A stretch of DNA of 40,724 bases from Mariprofundaceae bacterium (GTDB lineage Bacteria > Pseudomonadota > Zetaproteobacteria > Mariprofundales > Mariprofundaceae): the NCBI GenBank assembly GCA_030950905.1, contig JAUZQQ010000019.1:1-40724 (forward strand), given 5' to 3'. Below are positions 7,329-16,277 of this stretch, piece by piece. The notes below the pieces were generated by a model that did not search any database, was not told where the DNA came from, and saw only the letters and a list, made by a program, of their open reading frames with translations. The position numbers and the translations under genes were made by a program. Position 1 is the stretch's first letter, and each line of letters starts with the position of its first letter.

Positions 7329-8237
7329 ATGGTACAGTGCACCCATGATGGATGTTTCGTTTTTCTGTTCATTTCCGTTAAATACAACCAGCATTCGCCG
7401 CAAATGAATGAAAAAATCGCCCCAATTCCGCCATCCACCACTACGACATCTGTTCTTAGACAGCCGCCTAAACCATTGATTTCTGTTTATATTATGACCT
7501 TTAATGAAGCCGATAAAATTGCTGATGCCATTAAAAGTGTATCATGGGCAGATGAAGTGGTGGTGGTGGATTCTTTTAGCGAAGATGATACCGCTGATAT
7601 AGCTGCCAACCTTGGTGCGCGGATAGAGAATGTTCCGTTTAAGACGTTTGGTCAAATTCGTAATGCTGCGATTGCCACCTGCCGCCATCCGTGGGTATTT
7701 AGCCTTGATGCTGATGAGCGATGTACCCGCAAAGCACAGGATGAAATATTGGCTACGGTTCAAAATTCACAGGCGGATGCTTATTTCGTGCCACGTAAAA
7801 ATTGGTTTCTTGGTCGATGGGTGATGCACAGTGGCTGGTACCCAGATTATCGCCAGCCCCAGTTATTTCGTCAGGGATGCATGCAATTTAATGAACAAGA
7901 TGAAGTGCATGAAAGCTACACTATTTCTGGTACAACAGCGTATTTAACGCAAGATATTATTCAAATACCTTTTAAAGATATTGAGCAAATGCTGCATAAA
8001 ATGCAACGCTATTCGACACTGGGAGCTAAAAAAATTACCCGTCAAGGTCAGACTGGTGGCTTTTGGAAAGGTTTGTTGCATGGCGTGTGGGGCTTTTTTC
8101 GCTTGTATATTCTCAAGCGTGGTTTTTTGGATGGTGCGGCAGGTTTTGTTATTGCTATCGGTAATTTTGAAGGAACCTTCTACCGTTATGCCAAATGTGC
8201 GGCTTACAAAAAACAATCCATGCCGCCTTCAGATTAA
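7329..8237 (+). CDS. Family 2 glycosyltransferase (WaaE/KdtX-like, LPS core)
   Basis: A GT-A glycosyltransferase. LISVYIMTFNEADKIADAI opens the nucleotide-binding fold, VVVVDSFSEDDT follows, and FSLDADER holds the DxD metal site. The C-terminal region (FFRLYILKRGFLDGAAGFVI...YAKC) is the amphipathic tail typical of LPS inner-core glycosyltransferases of the WaaE/KdtX type, which act at the inner face of the inner membrane. The start is uncertain: ATG 7329 gives 302 aa and ATG 7404 gives 277 aa. Neither has a good ribosome site, and the first 45 residues are outside the domain. No other LPS-core genes sit next to it. Confidence 0.87.
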   Translation: MVQCTHDGCFVFLFISVKYNQHSPQMNEKIAPIPPSTTTTSVLRQPPKPLISVYIMTFNEADKIADAIKSVSWADEVVVVDSFSEDDTADIAANLGARIENVPFKTFGQIRNAAIATCRHPWVFSLDADERCTRKAQDEILATVQNSQADAYFVPRKNWFLGRWVMHSGWYPDYRQPQLFRQGCMQFNEQDEVHESYTISGTTAYLTQDIIQIPFKDIEQMLHKMQRYSTLGAKKITRQGQTGGFWKGLLHGVWGFFRLYILKRGFLDGAAGFVIAIGNFEGTFYRYAKCAAYKKQSMPPSD

Positions 8238-8337
8238 ACCCATACGCAGTATTGGGTGTATATTCTACGCCTTGTTTGTCGTTTAAGTTTCGAGAATGCT
8301 TGTCTCTGCTTTTATCATGAATAAATAAGGAGAAGTC

Positions 8338-8850
8338 ATGTTGTTACGAATTTTAACTGGGTGTATTGCGGTATTCCTTTCGGTCTCATCGCTGGAAGCA
8401 AATGAATTTCGCAGTGTGAATATTGCCGTATTTCAAAAAGAAGCTGCATCGTTTGAATTTGACCCCATTGTGGTGGGAAGTTTTAAAGATTTTATTGGTG
8501 TCATGGAAGGCTCGCAGGTGTTGTTGATTTCTCATACTTCAGATGCCAAAAATGGCGATGTAATCAACATTCAACAAGATGTATTACGTGAGTCTAATGG
8601 TGAATTTAGCGATACGGGTATTAACTGTCAGTTTTCTTTTTATTCTGAAACAGATGGTGCGAACTTAACATTTTTAATTGCTGGTATTTGCCATATCTTA
8701 GGAAGAAATAATAGCGATTTAAAAGAAGTTATTTCTCCAACCATGTTACCTGATGCATTGCAAGGTGAAGATGCTTGGGTAGAATTGTATGAAAATGAAA
8801 AAACAGGCATCGCTTTTTATGCCAATGTAGGCAAACCCCGCGGCCGTTAA
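8338..8850 (+). CDS. Secreted protein of unknown function
   Basis: 170 aa, family not recognised. AAGGAGA precedes the ATG at a good distance. MLLRILTGCIAVFLSVSSLEA looks like a Sec signal peptide, probably cleaved after LEA, which leaves a mature protein of about 150 residues. The mature part has two Cys (INCQF and AGICH) that could form a disulfide, and a beta-rich pattern (SQVLLISHTSDA, LTFLIAGICHIL). It ends in a basic KPRGR. It is followed by an inverted repeat at 8861-8926. It is probably periplasmic. The clear ribosome site and signal peptide make it a real gene. Confidence 0.75.
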   Translation: MLLRILTGCIAVFLSVSSLEANEFRSVNIAVFQKEAASFEFDPIVVGSFKDFIGVMEGSQVLLISHTSDAKNGDVINIQQDVLRESNGEFSDTGINCQFSFYSETDGANLTFLIAGICHILGRNNSDLKEVISPTMLPDALQGEDAWVELYENEKTGIAFYANVGKPRGR

Positions 8851-8860
8851 AGTAACGCTG

Positions 8861-8926
8861 CAACAAATAACAGGCTCTTTAAAACGTAGTTTCCACCTTA
8901 ATGTTTTACAAGAGCCTTGTTTGTTG
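8861..8926. repeat. Imperfect inverted repeat between genes
   Basis: CAACAAATAACAGGCTCTT (8861-8879) pairs imperfectly with AAGAGCCTTGTTTGTTG (8910-8926) across a 30-base loop. It could be a weak transcription-stop or mRNA-stabilising hairpin after the secreted-protein gene. No T tract follows, so it is not a standard terminator. Confidence 0.4.
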
Positions 8927-8984
8927 GGCGTCGTCTAAGCGGCTAAGGTATTGGTTCTTGCTAAAACTTCCCTATCATGCGCGC

Positions 8985-10280
8985 ATGACTATGATAGTAA
9001 AAACACTTTTATGCTGCTTACTCTTTGCTGGCCATGCTTGGGCGACAACATTGCCCAGCTTTGAGCGCCAACGTATAATGCAGGCTTTGCATGAAAACAA
9101 ACAAGATGTTATTCAGCAATTGGATGCCAAAGAAAAACTGGTGTTGCAAGTGGCATTAACACTTCAAGACAATACGCCTGAAAAAACCCTTGCCTTAATT
9201 CGCGACATAAAATCAACCCCACTTGACCCATTGTTGGCTGTGATGGCTGCCGAGGCACATCGCCGTTTGGCTATTCGCGCCGTAACTGAGGCTGGGCAAT
9301 ATGCACAAACATTGCAACAGCAACGAAAAAAATTAGAGACCATTGATTTGTCCAGAGGTTTGGCTGAAGCAGATTCCAAGCTTGTGGCCTTGGCTGAAAA
9401 GTTAAAGGGTAGCAAGGCTGTTCCTTTGGCCATACTGCAATTGGGTCATACTGTTGAAAATGTATTTCTTGTTGACAAAACACGCGCGCGTCTGTTTGTT
9501 TACCGACAAAATTCACAGGGAAAATTGTACCGTGATGCTGATGAATATGTGGTGACAGGAACATCAACGGGGGACAAACAAAAAAAAGGGGATAAACGAA
9601 CACCCAATGGCGTATACCATTTTATTCAGCAATTGAATGACCCTGCGCTTCACGCCCGTTATGGGCCTGTATCGTTCCCTATTGATTACCCCAATGCATT
9701 GGATGTTATGCACCATAAAACGGGGTCTGGTATTTGGATGCATGGCTACCAACAAGATCTACAACGCCGTGCGCCACAAGATACCTTGGGTTGTTTTGCC
9801 TTGCCCAACAATAAATTGTTGGCTGTTGCAAAAAAAATTCGCTTGCATCACAGTTGGGTGGTTATCGGTAAAAACATTCAATATGTTGATGACACCGTAC
9901 GCCTAAGCTTGCGGGATAATGTACTTCAAGCCGTCACTGGCTGGGCAAAAGCATGGTCATCGCGCAATCATGCGGCGTATATTGCATTATATGACCCACG
10001 CTTTCATCATGAACGCCATGATTTTACAAGCTGGAACCGTTACAAAAAACGTGTTAATGCTAACAAAACATACATCAAGGTCAGCTTATCTGATATAACC
10101 TTGATTCACGATCCCGAGCGTTGGCCAGAAGGTGAAGTGGTGGTTGCTGAATTTACCCAAGATTACAAATCCAGTAATTTAAACACTGTCGGCAGAAAGC
10201 GTTTATACTGGGTACGTGCCGATGCAGCATCGCCTTGGAAGATTTTAATTGAGCAGTCAATCCCTACCTATGCCCGATAA
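8985..10280 (+). CDS. Csd6/Pgp2-like L,D-transpeptidase or L,D-carboxypeptidase
   Basis: 431 aa from the ATG at 8985 (the ATG at 8991 is also possible); the track start at 8901 adds a non-signal extension. A signal peptide (TLLCCLLFAGHAWA) exports it to the periplasm. After an N-terminal helical domain, the YkuD catalytic domain starts at VFLVDKTRARLFVYR. It contains WMHGY and DTLGCFAL, which supply the catalytic His and Cys. The C-terminal ~110 residues look like an NTF2-like domain (WAKAWSSRNHAAYIALYDPRF). This three-part layout matches Csd6/Pgp2, which trim peptidoglycan tetrapeptides and affect cell shape in helical bacteria. Its 3' end overlaps the next gene by 11 bases. Confidence 0.85.
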   Translation: MTMIVKTLLCCLLFAGHAWATTLPSFERQRIMQALHENKQDVIQQLDAKEKLVLQVALTLQDNTPEKTLALIRDIKSTPLDPLLAVMAAEAHRRLAIRAVTEAGQYAQTLQQQRKKLETIDLSRGLAEADSKLVALAEKLKGSKAVPLAILQLGHTVENVFLVDKTRARLFVYRQNSQGKLYRDADEYVVTGTSTGDKQKKGDKRTPNGVYHFIQQLNDPALHARYGPVSFPIDYPNALDVMHHKTGSGIWMHGYQQDLQRRAPQDTLGCFALPNNKLLAVAKKIRLHHSWVVIGKNIQYVDDTVRLSLRDNVLQAVTGWAKAWSSRNHAAYIALYDPRFHHERHDFTSWNRYKKRVNANKTYIKVSLSDITLIHDPERWPEGEVVVAEFTQDYKSSNLNTVGRKRLYWVRADAASPWKILIEQSIPTYAR

Positions 10281-11352
10281 CAAAACACCAACCCATGATT
10301 CAAGCACTGATTTTGAAGTACGCCGCTTGCATACCATGGCCAGTTCACACCGAGAGCTAAAAGATTATGTGGACTATATCACCCAACACTTGGAAGAAAA
10401 TGAACGTTTGTTTGCCCGTTTGTTTGCCCTTGAAGCGCGATTGCTAAAGGCCAATGATCCTGAAGATGTTTGCCTTGCCTTGCTGCGTGGTTTGCGCGCA
10501 GATTTTGAGTTGGATATGGTGCGCTTGTGGTTTGATCGTGCCAGTTTTATCAGTCAATATTCCTTTCACGGTCTCTCGCCAGAAGACCTTGTATGGGTCG
10601 AAAAGAATGAAATTTCTGAAGTTGGATTGTCACATCAAGCAGTATGGTTGGTGCAACTCGGCAAGGGAGAGCGTTTTGTCTGGTTGGAAAAACAAGATGC
10701 AAAATTAAAATCCATGGCACTGATTTTATTGGGTCCAATAGAACGACCTTATGGGGTGATTGGTTTGGGTTCGTTAAATGATACCCGTTTTGACCCAGAA
10801 CAAGGCACTGATTTTTTACAGCACTTGGCACAGGTTTGTAGTTTGATGCTAGAAAATACCGTAAGCCGTGAGCGTTTATCACGCTTGATGGTAAAAGACC
10901 GCAACAGTGGTGCGCACAAGCAACGTTTTTTTCAACCTTACAGTCATCAGCCTTTATCCCAATGGTTTGGGCGAAACATCCCGGTGGCTTGTTTTTGTAT
11001 TGCTGTGGATGAGCGTGGTGGATCATGTGGCAATGATACACGACAAGCGATTGCTCAAAGCATTACGTCATTGATTCGCCATCAAGATTTGTTAATTTGT
11101 AAGGGTAAAGAAGATTTTATTGTTTTTTTGGCAGGCTTACGTCCCATGCAAGATGTGGATACGGCTGAAGCCATGATGGATGCTTGTTTGACCTTACACG
11201 TGTCTTTGAGTATTGGCGCATCGCTTTCTTCTTGTGATGAAGACCCCTTGATTGTTGATCTTTTGGCACGTGCAGAAAAAGCCATGCAGCAAGCAATAAA
11301 AGCAGGTGGTGCGCGGGTAATTTGCGCCACGGTTGATGATCTTTTAGGGTAG
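10270..11352 (+). CDS. DUF484/GAF protein with a degenerate GGDEF-like domain
   Basis: 360 aa from ATG 10270, which overlaps the upstream stop; the track uses a TTG 21 bases earlier. Residues ~25-60 form a helical or coiled segment (DYITQHLEENERLFARLFAL). They are followed by a DUF484/GAF-type domain (DPEDVCLALLRGLRADFELDMVRLWF ... VIGLGS). The C-terminal ~150 residues keep GGDEF-fold landmarks (CIAVDE, RHQDLLICKGKEDFIVFL, LSIGAS, AEKAMQQAIKAGG). The GGDEF signature itself is absent, so it is probably not a diguanylate cyclase. It is cytoplasmic and probably regulatory, and translationally coupled to the peptidoglycan enzyme. The role is inferred. Confidence 0.7.
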   Translation: MPDNKTPTHDSSTDFEVRRLHTMASSHRELKDYVDYITQHLEENERLFARLFALEARLLKANDPEDVCLALLRGLRADFELDMVRLWFDRASFISQYSFHGLSPEDLVWVEKNEISEVGLSHQAVWLVQLGKGERFVWLEKQDAKLKSMALILLGPIERPYGVIGLGSLNDTRFDPEQGTDFLQHLAQVCSLMLENTVSRERLSRLMVKDRNSGAHKQRFFQPYSHQPLSQWFGRNIPVACFCIAVDERGGSCGNDTRQAIAQSITSLIRHQDLLICKGKEDFIVFLAGLRPMQDVDTAEAMMDACLTLHVSLSIGASLSSCDEDPLIVDLLARAEKAMQQAIKAGGARVICATVDDLLG

Positions 11353-11393
11353 CATTGCATCAACAGATAAGATAAAAAACAAGGAATAGAGCG

Positions 11394-12080
11394 ATGAATA
11401 TTGTTATTACTGGCGCAAACCGAGGACTGGGCTTGGGTCTGGTCGCGCATTACTTGGCACAGGGTCATGAGCTATGGGCTTGCGCCCGAAACCCATGTGA
11501 GGTAACAGCATGGGATGCCTTGGCATCATCATCTTTACACCCCGTGCGCTGGGATGTTGCTGATGATGCCCCGCCCCAATGTATGGGTTCATGCACATGG
11601 CCATCGGCGATTCATGTGTTGATCAACAACGCTGGCATTTATGGCCCTGTTGGAACGGGGCAGTCATTGCAAAATGTAAGCAGCAAATGCATGCTTGATG
11701 TATTTAATGTGGATGCCATTGGCCCTTTGCGCGTGGTGCAGCACCTTCTACCCGCGCTGCGTGAGGGTGATGCCACGGTTGCCAATATTGCTTCAAAAAT
11801 GGGATCAATCTCAGACAATAGCAGTGGCGGAAATTATGCCTACCGTGCAGCAAAGACAGCGTTGATGATGGTTTCTAAATCCATGGCTGTTGATTTGGCA
11901 GACAGTGGTATTCATGTTATCACCTTGCACCCTGGTTGGGTGAAAACAGACATGACAGATCATCATGGTTTGATTAATGTTGCTACATCGGTGCAAGGCA
12001 TGAGCAATGTTATCAGTCGCGCTTGCGATTATTTACCGGGTGATTTTATCGCGTTTGATGGAACACTGATTGGTTTTTAA
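11394..12080 (+). CDS. Short-chain dehydrogenase/reductase
   Basis: 228 aa classical SDR, slightly shorter than average. TGANRGLGLG is the NAD(P)-binding glycine motif, NNAGIYG is the NNAG element, and YAYRAAK provides the catalytic Tyr and Lys, with the Ser in ASKMGS. The closest general type is the C-factor/CsgA-like SDRs. AAGGA lies upstream of the ATG. The substrate is unknown. It is followed after 7 bases by the DUF4126 gene, so the two are probably co-transcribed. Confidence 0.9.
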   Translation: MNIVITGANRGLGLGLVAHYLAQGHELWACARNPCEVTAWDALASSSLHPVRWDVADDAPPQCMGSCTWPSAIHVLINNAGIYGPVGTGQSLQNVSSKCMLDVFNVDAIGPLRVVQHLLPALREGDATVANIASKMGSISDNSSGGNYAYRAAKTALMMVSKSMAVDLADSGIHVITLHPGWVKTDMTDHHGLINVATSVQGMSNVISRACDYLPGDFIAFDGTLIGF

Positions 12081-12087
12081 TTAAAAA

Positions 12088-12696
12088 ATGGATGCCTTTA
12101 ATGAACTAAGCAATACCTTGGCATTAAGCATGGGCGCGGCATGGGCGAGTGGTATTAACTTGTATGCTGCGGTGCTAATGCTGGGACTGATGGGAAGCAT
12201 GGGTTATATGGAGCTACCCAGCAGCTTGCAGGTATTGCAAGACCCACTTGTGATTGGGGCTGCTGGTTTAATGTATGCCGTTGAGTTCTTTGCCGATAAA
12301 ATTCCAGGTGTTGATACAGCATGGGATGCCATCCATTCTTTTGTCCGCATTCCTGCTGGTGCTATGTTGGCTGCTGCTTCGTTGGGTGACGTTGACCCTG
12401 CAATGGCGATCACTGCGGGCATATTAGGGGGTGGACTAACCGCTGCCACCCATGCCACAAAAGCGGGCAGTCGGGTATTGATCAATACCTCCCCAGAGCC
12501 GTTTTCTAACTGGACAGCGTCTGTGGGAGAAGATGTTGCGGTCTTTGGTGGTTTATGGGCGGCTATTCATTACCCCCTTCTTTTTTCTTCTTTGTTGATT
12601 TTATTTATACTATTAATGGTTTGGTTGCTGCCGCGTTTGTGGCTAAGTATTCAAACGATTGCGCGACGTATTGGCCGTTTTTTTCGTCATGCTTGA
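12088..12696 (+). CDS. DUF4126 family membrane protein
   Basis: 202 aa. The start LALSMGAAWASGINLYAAVLMLG and the middle AVEFFADKIPGVDTAWDAIHSFVRIPAGA are characteristic of DUF4126 proteins. There are several hydrophobic segments, including a long C-terminal one (LLFSSLLILFILLMVWLLP) and a basic tail, which indicates an inner-membrane location. The function of the family is not established. It begins 7 bases after the SDR stop. Confidence 0.85.
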   Translation: MDAFNELSNTLALSMGAAWASGINLYAAVLMLGLMGSMGYMELPSSLQVLQDPLVIGAAGLMYAVEFFADKIPGVDTAWDAIHSFVRIPAGAMLAAASLGDVDPAMAITAGILGGGLTAATHATKAGSRVLINTSPEPFSNWTASVGEDVAVFGGLWAAIHYPLLFSSLLILFILLMVWLLPRLWLSIQTIARRIGRFFRHA

Positions 12697-12735
12697 TAGG
12701 GGAAAACCAAGGTGGTTCGCAATAAATAATATAGC

Positions 12736-13605
12736 ATGTCAGTTTTAATACTGGGTTGCGGTTATGTCGGCAGTATATTCATGGCTGAAGCCGCCTCTCT
12801 CGGCCTTGACGTTATGCCTGTATCGCGTAGCGAAAAACGTATCTGTGATTGGCGCGACCTAGGCTATTATCCGTTGCTTTTGCGCGGAACACCTGCGACG
12901 TTGGATGCTGCTGTATTGCAAGGCGTAACTGTTATTGTTGACGCTATTCCATTGGATAAAAACAATGGCATGCGCGCCACGCAAAAAGATTGGCTGCCTG
13001 ATTTATTGCGCAAATGCCCAAACCTACAACAAGCTATTTACCTTTCTTCAACGTCTGTTTATGGCAATGCTGATGGACAGTGCGTGCATGAATCATGGCC
13101 TTGTCAACCCAGTGGTATACGTGGTCAGCAACGCCTAAAAGCAGAACGGGCTTGGCATGATGCGATGAAAGTTATAGGACAAAAAGCAAGTATTTTTCGC
13201 TTGGCTGGTATTTATGGACACCAGCGAAATATTTATACTCGATTAAAACAAGGTGGTTATCATGCCATTCGCTGGCAACCTGATCATATAAGCAACCGTA
13301 TTCATGTGGTGGATATTGTGCAGGCACTGTGCATGGCTATCACAAGCACGGTTACAGGTGTTTTTAATATCAGCGATGATACGCCAACATCCCATGTGCA
13401 TTATGTCCTTGCATTGGCAAAACATTTAAACGCCCCTGCGCCCATCATTGTATCACCCGAAGAAGGGAAGCAATACCTATCGCCAGCGATGTTTTCTTTT
13501 TTTCAAGACAGCAAACGTGTGGATAATACGCGCATGCACCGTGAATTGTTGCCCCTGTTGCGCTACCCTTCTTTTATGGATGCACTCAAAGAAGATTTAG
13601 CATAA
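12736..13605 (+). CDS. NAD(P)-dependent epimerase-like atypical SDR (YeeZ-like)
   Basis: 289 aa. VLILGCGYVG is the N-terminal dinucleotide-binding motif. IYLSSTSVYGN contains the Ser/Thr and Tyr region of extended SDRs, followed by AERAW and FRLAGIYG. This resembles YeeZ-type NAD-dependent epimerase/dehydratase proteins of unknown substrate. The 3' end overlaps the 3' end of ribD, on the opposite strand, by 43 bases. Confidence 0.84.
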   Translation: MSVLILGCGYVGSIFMAEAASLGLDVMPVSRSEKRICDWRDLGYYPLLLRGTPATLDAAVLQGVTVIVDAIPLDKNNGMRATQKDWLPDLLRKCPNLQQAIYLSSTSVYGNADGQCVHESWPCQPSGIRGQQRLKAERAWHDAMKVIGQKASIFRLAGIYGHQRNIYTRLKQGGYHAIRWQPDHISNRIHVVDIVQALCMAITSTVTGVFNISDDTPTSHVHYVLALAKHLNAPAPIIVSPEEGKQYLSPAMFSFFQDSKRVDNTRMHRELLPLLRYPSFMDALKEDLA

Positions 13606-14684
13606 CACAGTATTCCCCTGATCAAACGGTCTTCGCCCAACATCTGTGTTGTTATTTGTTCCAAACGGGGGGCCTCAGCCATGCTTGCAATGCCAAGTCC
13701 ATGCCATAAATTGATGCTTGTTGTGCCGCCAATCAAACAGGGGGCTTGGTACAATACCAGCTCTTGGGTGAATCCGTGTTCAAAAAAAGCAGCGTGCAAT
13801 ATACCGCCACCTTCCAGTAAAATTTGTAAACGCCCCTCATTCGCCAAATGTTGCAGGGCAGCTTTTAATGTTTCAACCCTTACGATTTCCACCCCTTGTT
13901 TTATCCATGGTGCAGCCGCAAGCGGGGCGGATTCTTGCACATAAAAACGCACAGATCCTGCCGCGTATTCGTTTGTCTGTAACAATTTACAAGCAGCGAA
14001 AAATACAGGAACCTGCCGCGCCATGACCACGCGCAACGGTGGTTGGCCAAGCAATGCTGCATCCCTTATAGTAAGCGAGGGGTTATCGGCACGAAGTGTA
14101 CCTGCACCAACGATAATGGCATCAGACGCTGCGCGTAAGGCGTGAGCATGCTGCCGTGATACACCACCACTGATCCATTGTGAATGCCCTTGCCGAGTGG
14201 CCAACTTTCCATCCAACGAAATGGCAGCCTTGCCGATAACATACGGCATTTTATGGTGGATATAATAAAAAAAAGGGCGATTGATTGCATCAGCCTGATC
14301 TTTGCATACCGCTGCTGTCACAGCAATACCTTGTTGTGCCAAGTATGCACCACCACCTTGCATGGCAGGGTTGGGATCATTGGATGCATAAACAACACGC
14401 ATGATACCCGCACGAATAATACACCCAGTACAGGGCGGCGTTCGACCATGGCCAGCGCAAGGCTCTAGGGTGACATAAAGCGTTGCCCCTTGCGCTTGTT
14501 CGTGGGCATCATCTATAGCATGGACTTCAGCATGTGCCTCGCCAGCGCGTTGATGCCAGCCTTTGCCAACAATTTGCCCTTGCTGCACCAGCAATGCGCC
14601 AACACGAGGGTTGGGGTGGGTGCGAGCAATGCCGCGTTTTGCCAATACAATAGCCTGCGTCATCCAATATTCATCGCTCAACAT
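13563..14684 (-). CDS. ribD: RibD, riboflavin deaminase/reductase
   Basis: 373 aa from the ATG at 14684, giving MLSDEYWMTQAIVLAKRG; the track start at 14744 adds 20 atypical residues. The N-terminal deaminase domain has the zinc motifs HAEVHAI and PCAGHGRTPPCTGCI. The C-terminal reductase domain begins at PYVIGKAAISLDGKLAT and includes ILLEGGGILHAAFF. It carries out two early steps of riboflavin synthesis (pyrimidine deamination, then side-chain reduction). No other rib genes are near and I saw no FMN riboswitch upstream. It is divergent from the GT-C-like gene (75-base gap) and converges on, and overlaps, the SDR gene. Confidence 0.96.
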   Translation of the reverse strand: MLSDEYWMTQAIVLAKRGIARTHPNPRVGALLVQQGQIVGKGWHQRAGEAHAEVHAIDDAHEQAQGATLYVTLEPCAGHGRTPPCTGCIIRAGIMRVVYASNDPNPAMQGGGAYLAQQGIAVTAAVCKDQADAINRPFFYYIHHKMPYVIGKAAISLDGKLATRQGHSQWISGGVSRQHAHALRAASDAIIVGAGTLRADNPSLTIRDAALLGQPPLRVVMARQVPVFFAACKLLQTNEYAAGSVRFYVQESAPLAAAPWIKQGVEIVRVETLKAALQHLANEGRLQILLEGGGILHAAFFEHGFTQELVLYQAPCLIGGTTSINLWHGLGIASMAEAPRLEQITTQMLGEDRLIRGILCYAKSSLSASIKEG

Positions 14685-14759
14685 TATTGCGCCAATACGT
14701 CTTGTGCCAATATTACCACAGTAATCCTCCTTGCCATCATACAACCCCGCGAAGTATAC

Positions 14760-16241
14760 ATGACCACATCCAAGATTTCAGTTACCATGCGCCGCGCCTT
14801 TTTATTCGGCGTAAGGAATGGATTAATGTTATCTGGTATTCGTGAACATCTGTCGGTAAGGCATGCAGGCCTGCTGGCGCTTTGTGTCTTGGCGTGGGTC
14901 TATATGGCTCTTTTTCGTTATGATTTGTATGGTATTGAGGAGGCAGCGGCGCGGGCATTGCTGATTAACTGGTCAATTATTCACCAGATTGCTAGCCCTG
15001 TTGCATTGTTTGGCGTACCCGATATGCGTGGCTTTTTCTTTGTGTTGCTTGATTTACATTGGGCTGGAAGTTTGGTTGCGGCCAAGGTTTTTACCATGCT
15101 GGTATTGTTTGCAAGCATCTTGTTGTTGTACCGTTGGGGCGAGCGCGTGCATGGTGCAGAACCAAGCATGATTGCTTGTGGTTTGTTGCCCTTGTTACCG
15201 ATCAGTATTATGCAAGCTGATTCTGTTGGTGGCGGTGTATATTTGTTTATGGCACTGTTGATTATAGCTTGGTTAAACAAAAACATACAAGCCTCTGAAT
15301 TTCATTTGCCAGGGCAAATATTTTTACAAGGCGTATTGGTAGCATTTGCGATTACCATTCACCCTATCGGATTGGCTGCGGCATTGGTTTTGGCTGTATT
15401 GTGGTGGTTTGATACCGATAAGCTACGGAAAAAACGACGAAATGTATTGATTGCATTGGTCATTGCTGTGACTATTCCTTTGTTATTACGCATGGGTTGG
15501 CCTGATATTGCAGGGATGAATATGGGGTTTTTACCCTTTGTTTCGACTATTTTTCTTGGCCCTGATTTGCTTCCTGTGGCGATCAATATACGCACGGGGG
15601 TTGGCCTAATATGCATGGTTCTACTGCTTGTTATTTTCCTTGTTCATGCAATACGAAAAACATCCGATCCTTTTTCGCTTTTTTTGATGGTTGGCTTAAT
15701 CGTTGGTAGTTTTCATATCAATGCTGTTTGGGTTTTCATGGCTGCTGTTGCATTGTTGTATTTGGGCGCGCCTGTATTGATTGATCTTAATCAACGCTTG
15801 GGTTGGCAAGGTATTCTGGGGCAGCGCGGCGTGGTTTTGATTGTTGTATTTATCATGGCTACCACGGCGATGATTTCAGACCGTTATTACCGCAACATCG
15901 AAAAACAACATTTACTCAGCGAAACCGATCAATTAATTGCCAAACTAGCCAGTGAGGCGAGTGATAAAAAGCAAGAATTTCTCGTTGCCAGTGAATGGCC
16001 AGCGCGAACAATGCTTGCCGTCAAGCGTGATGTTTTACCACTCCCTTATGGCCGTGAAGGTGATGATTCACAAGTATTTTTGCAACGCATTTCCGGGGTT
16101 ACTCACTTTGTCTTTGACCCGACAAAGGAAATCAACAAAGGATTGGTTGTTCAATTCTCTGCTTTAAACGCTTATTATGAAACCATTGCCTTATCCCATA
16201 ACGGGGTTATTTTAAAGATAAGGGAAAACATTGGTGAGTAG
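14760..16241 (+). CDS. Polytopic membrane protein, possible GT-C glycosyltransferase
   Basis: 493 aa from the ATG at 14760. The track extends upstream to 14490, but that part is antisense to ribD. There are about 10-11 hydrophobic spans. The first periplasmic loop has an acidic motif after span 1 (RYDLYGIEEAAARALL), as in GT-C transferases such as the ArnT/PMT types that use lipid-linked sugars. Next come spans such as ILLLYRWGERVHGAEPSMIA. The last ~120 residues (after DRYYRNIEKQ) form a soluble domain. Neither the family nor the substrate is clear, so the GT-C label is an inference from topology. The gene precedes the flavodoxin gene by 36 bases. Confidence 0.65.
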   Translation: MTTSKISVTMRRAFLFGVRNGLMLSGIREHLSVRHAGLLALCVLAWVYMALFRYDLYGIEEAAARALLINWSIIHQIASPVALFGVPDMRGFFFVLLDLHWAGSLVAAKVFTMLVLFASILLLYRWGERVHGAEPSMIACGLLPLLPISIMQADSVGGGVYLFMALLIIAWLNKNIQASEFHLPGQIFLQGVLVAFAITIHPIGLAAALVLAVLWWFDTDKLRKKRRNVLIALVIAVTIPLLLRMGWPDIAGMNMGFLPFVSTIFLGPDLLPVAINIRTGVGLICMVLLLVIFLVHAIRKTSDPFSLFLMVGLIVGSFHINAVWVFMAAVALLYLGAPVLIDLNQRLGWQGILGQRGVVLIVVFIMATTAMISDRYYRNIEKQHLLSETDQLIAKLASEASDKKQEFLVASEWPARTMLAVKRDVLPLPYGREGDDSQVFLQRISGVTHFVFDPTKEINKGLVVQFSALNAYYETIALSHNGVILKIRENIGE

Positions 16242-16277
16242 AGTATTTTTAATTAATTTTTAGGGAATCAGTACACT

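Noticed and set aside
14490-14759. Upstream extension of the GT-C-like ORF to 14490
   Set aside because: This part is the antisense of ribD and not hydrophobic in the expected way; ATG 14760 gives a sensible N-terminus.
14685-14759. Possible FMN riboswitch before ribD
   Set aside because: The gap is only 75 bases and shows none of the conserved FMN element segments.
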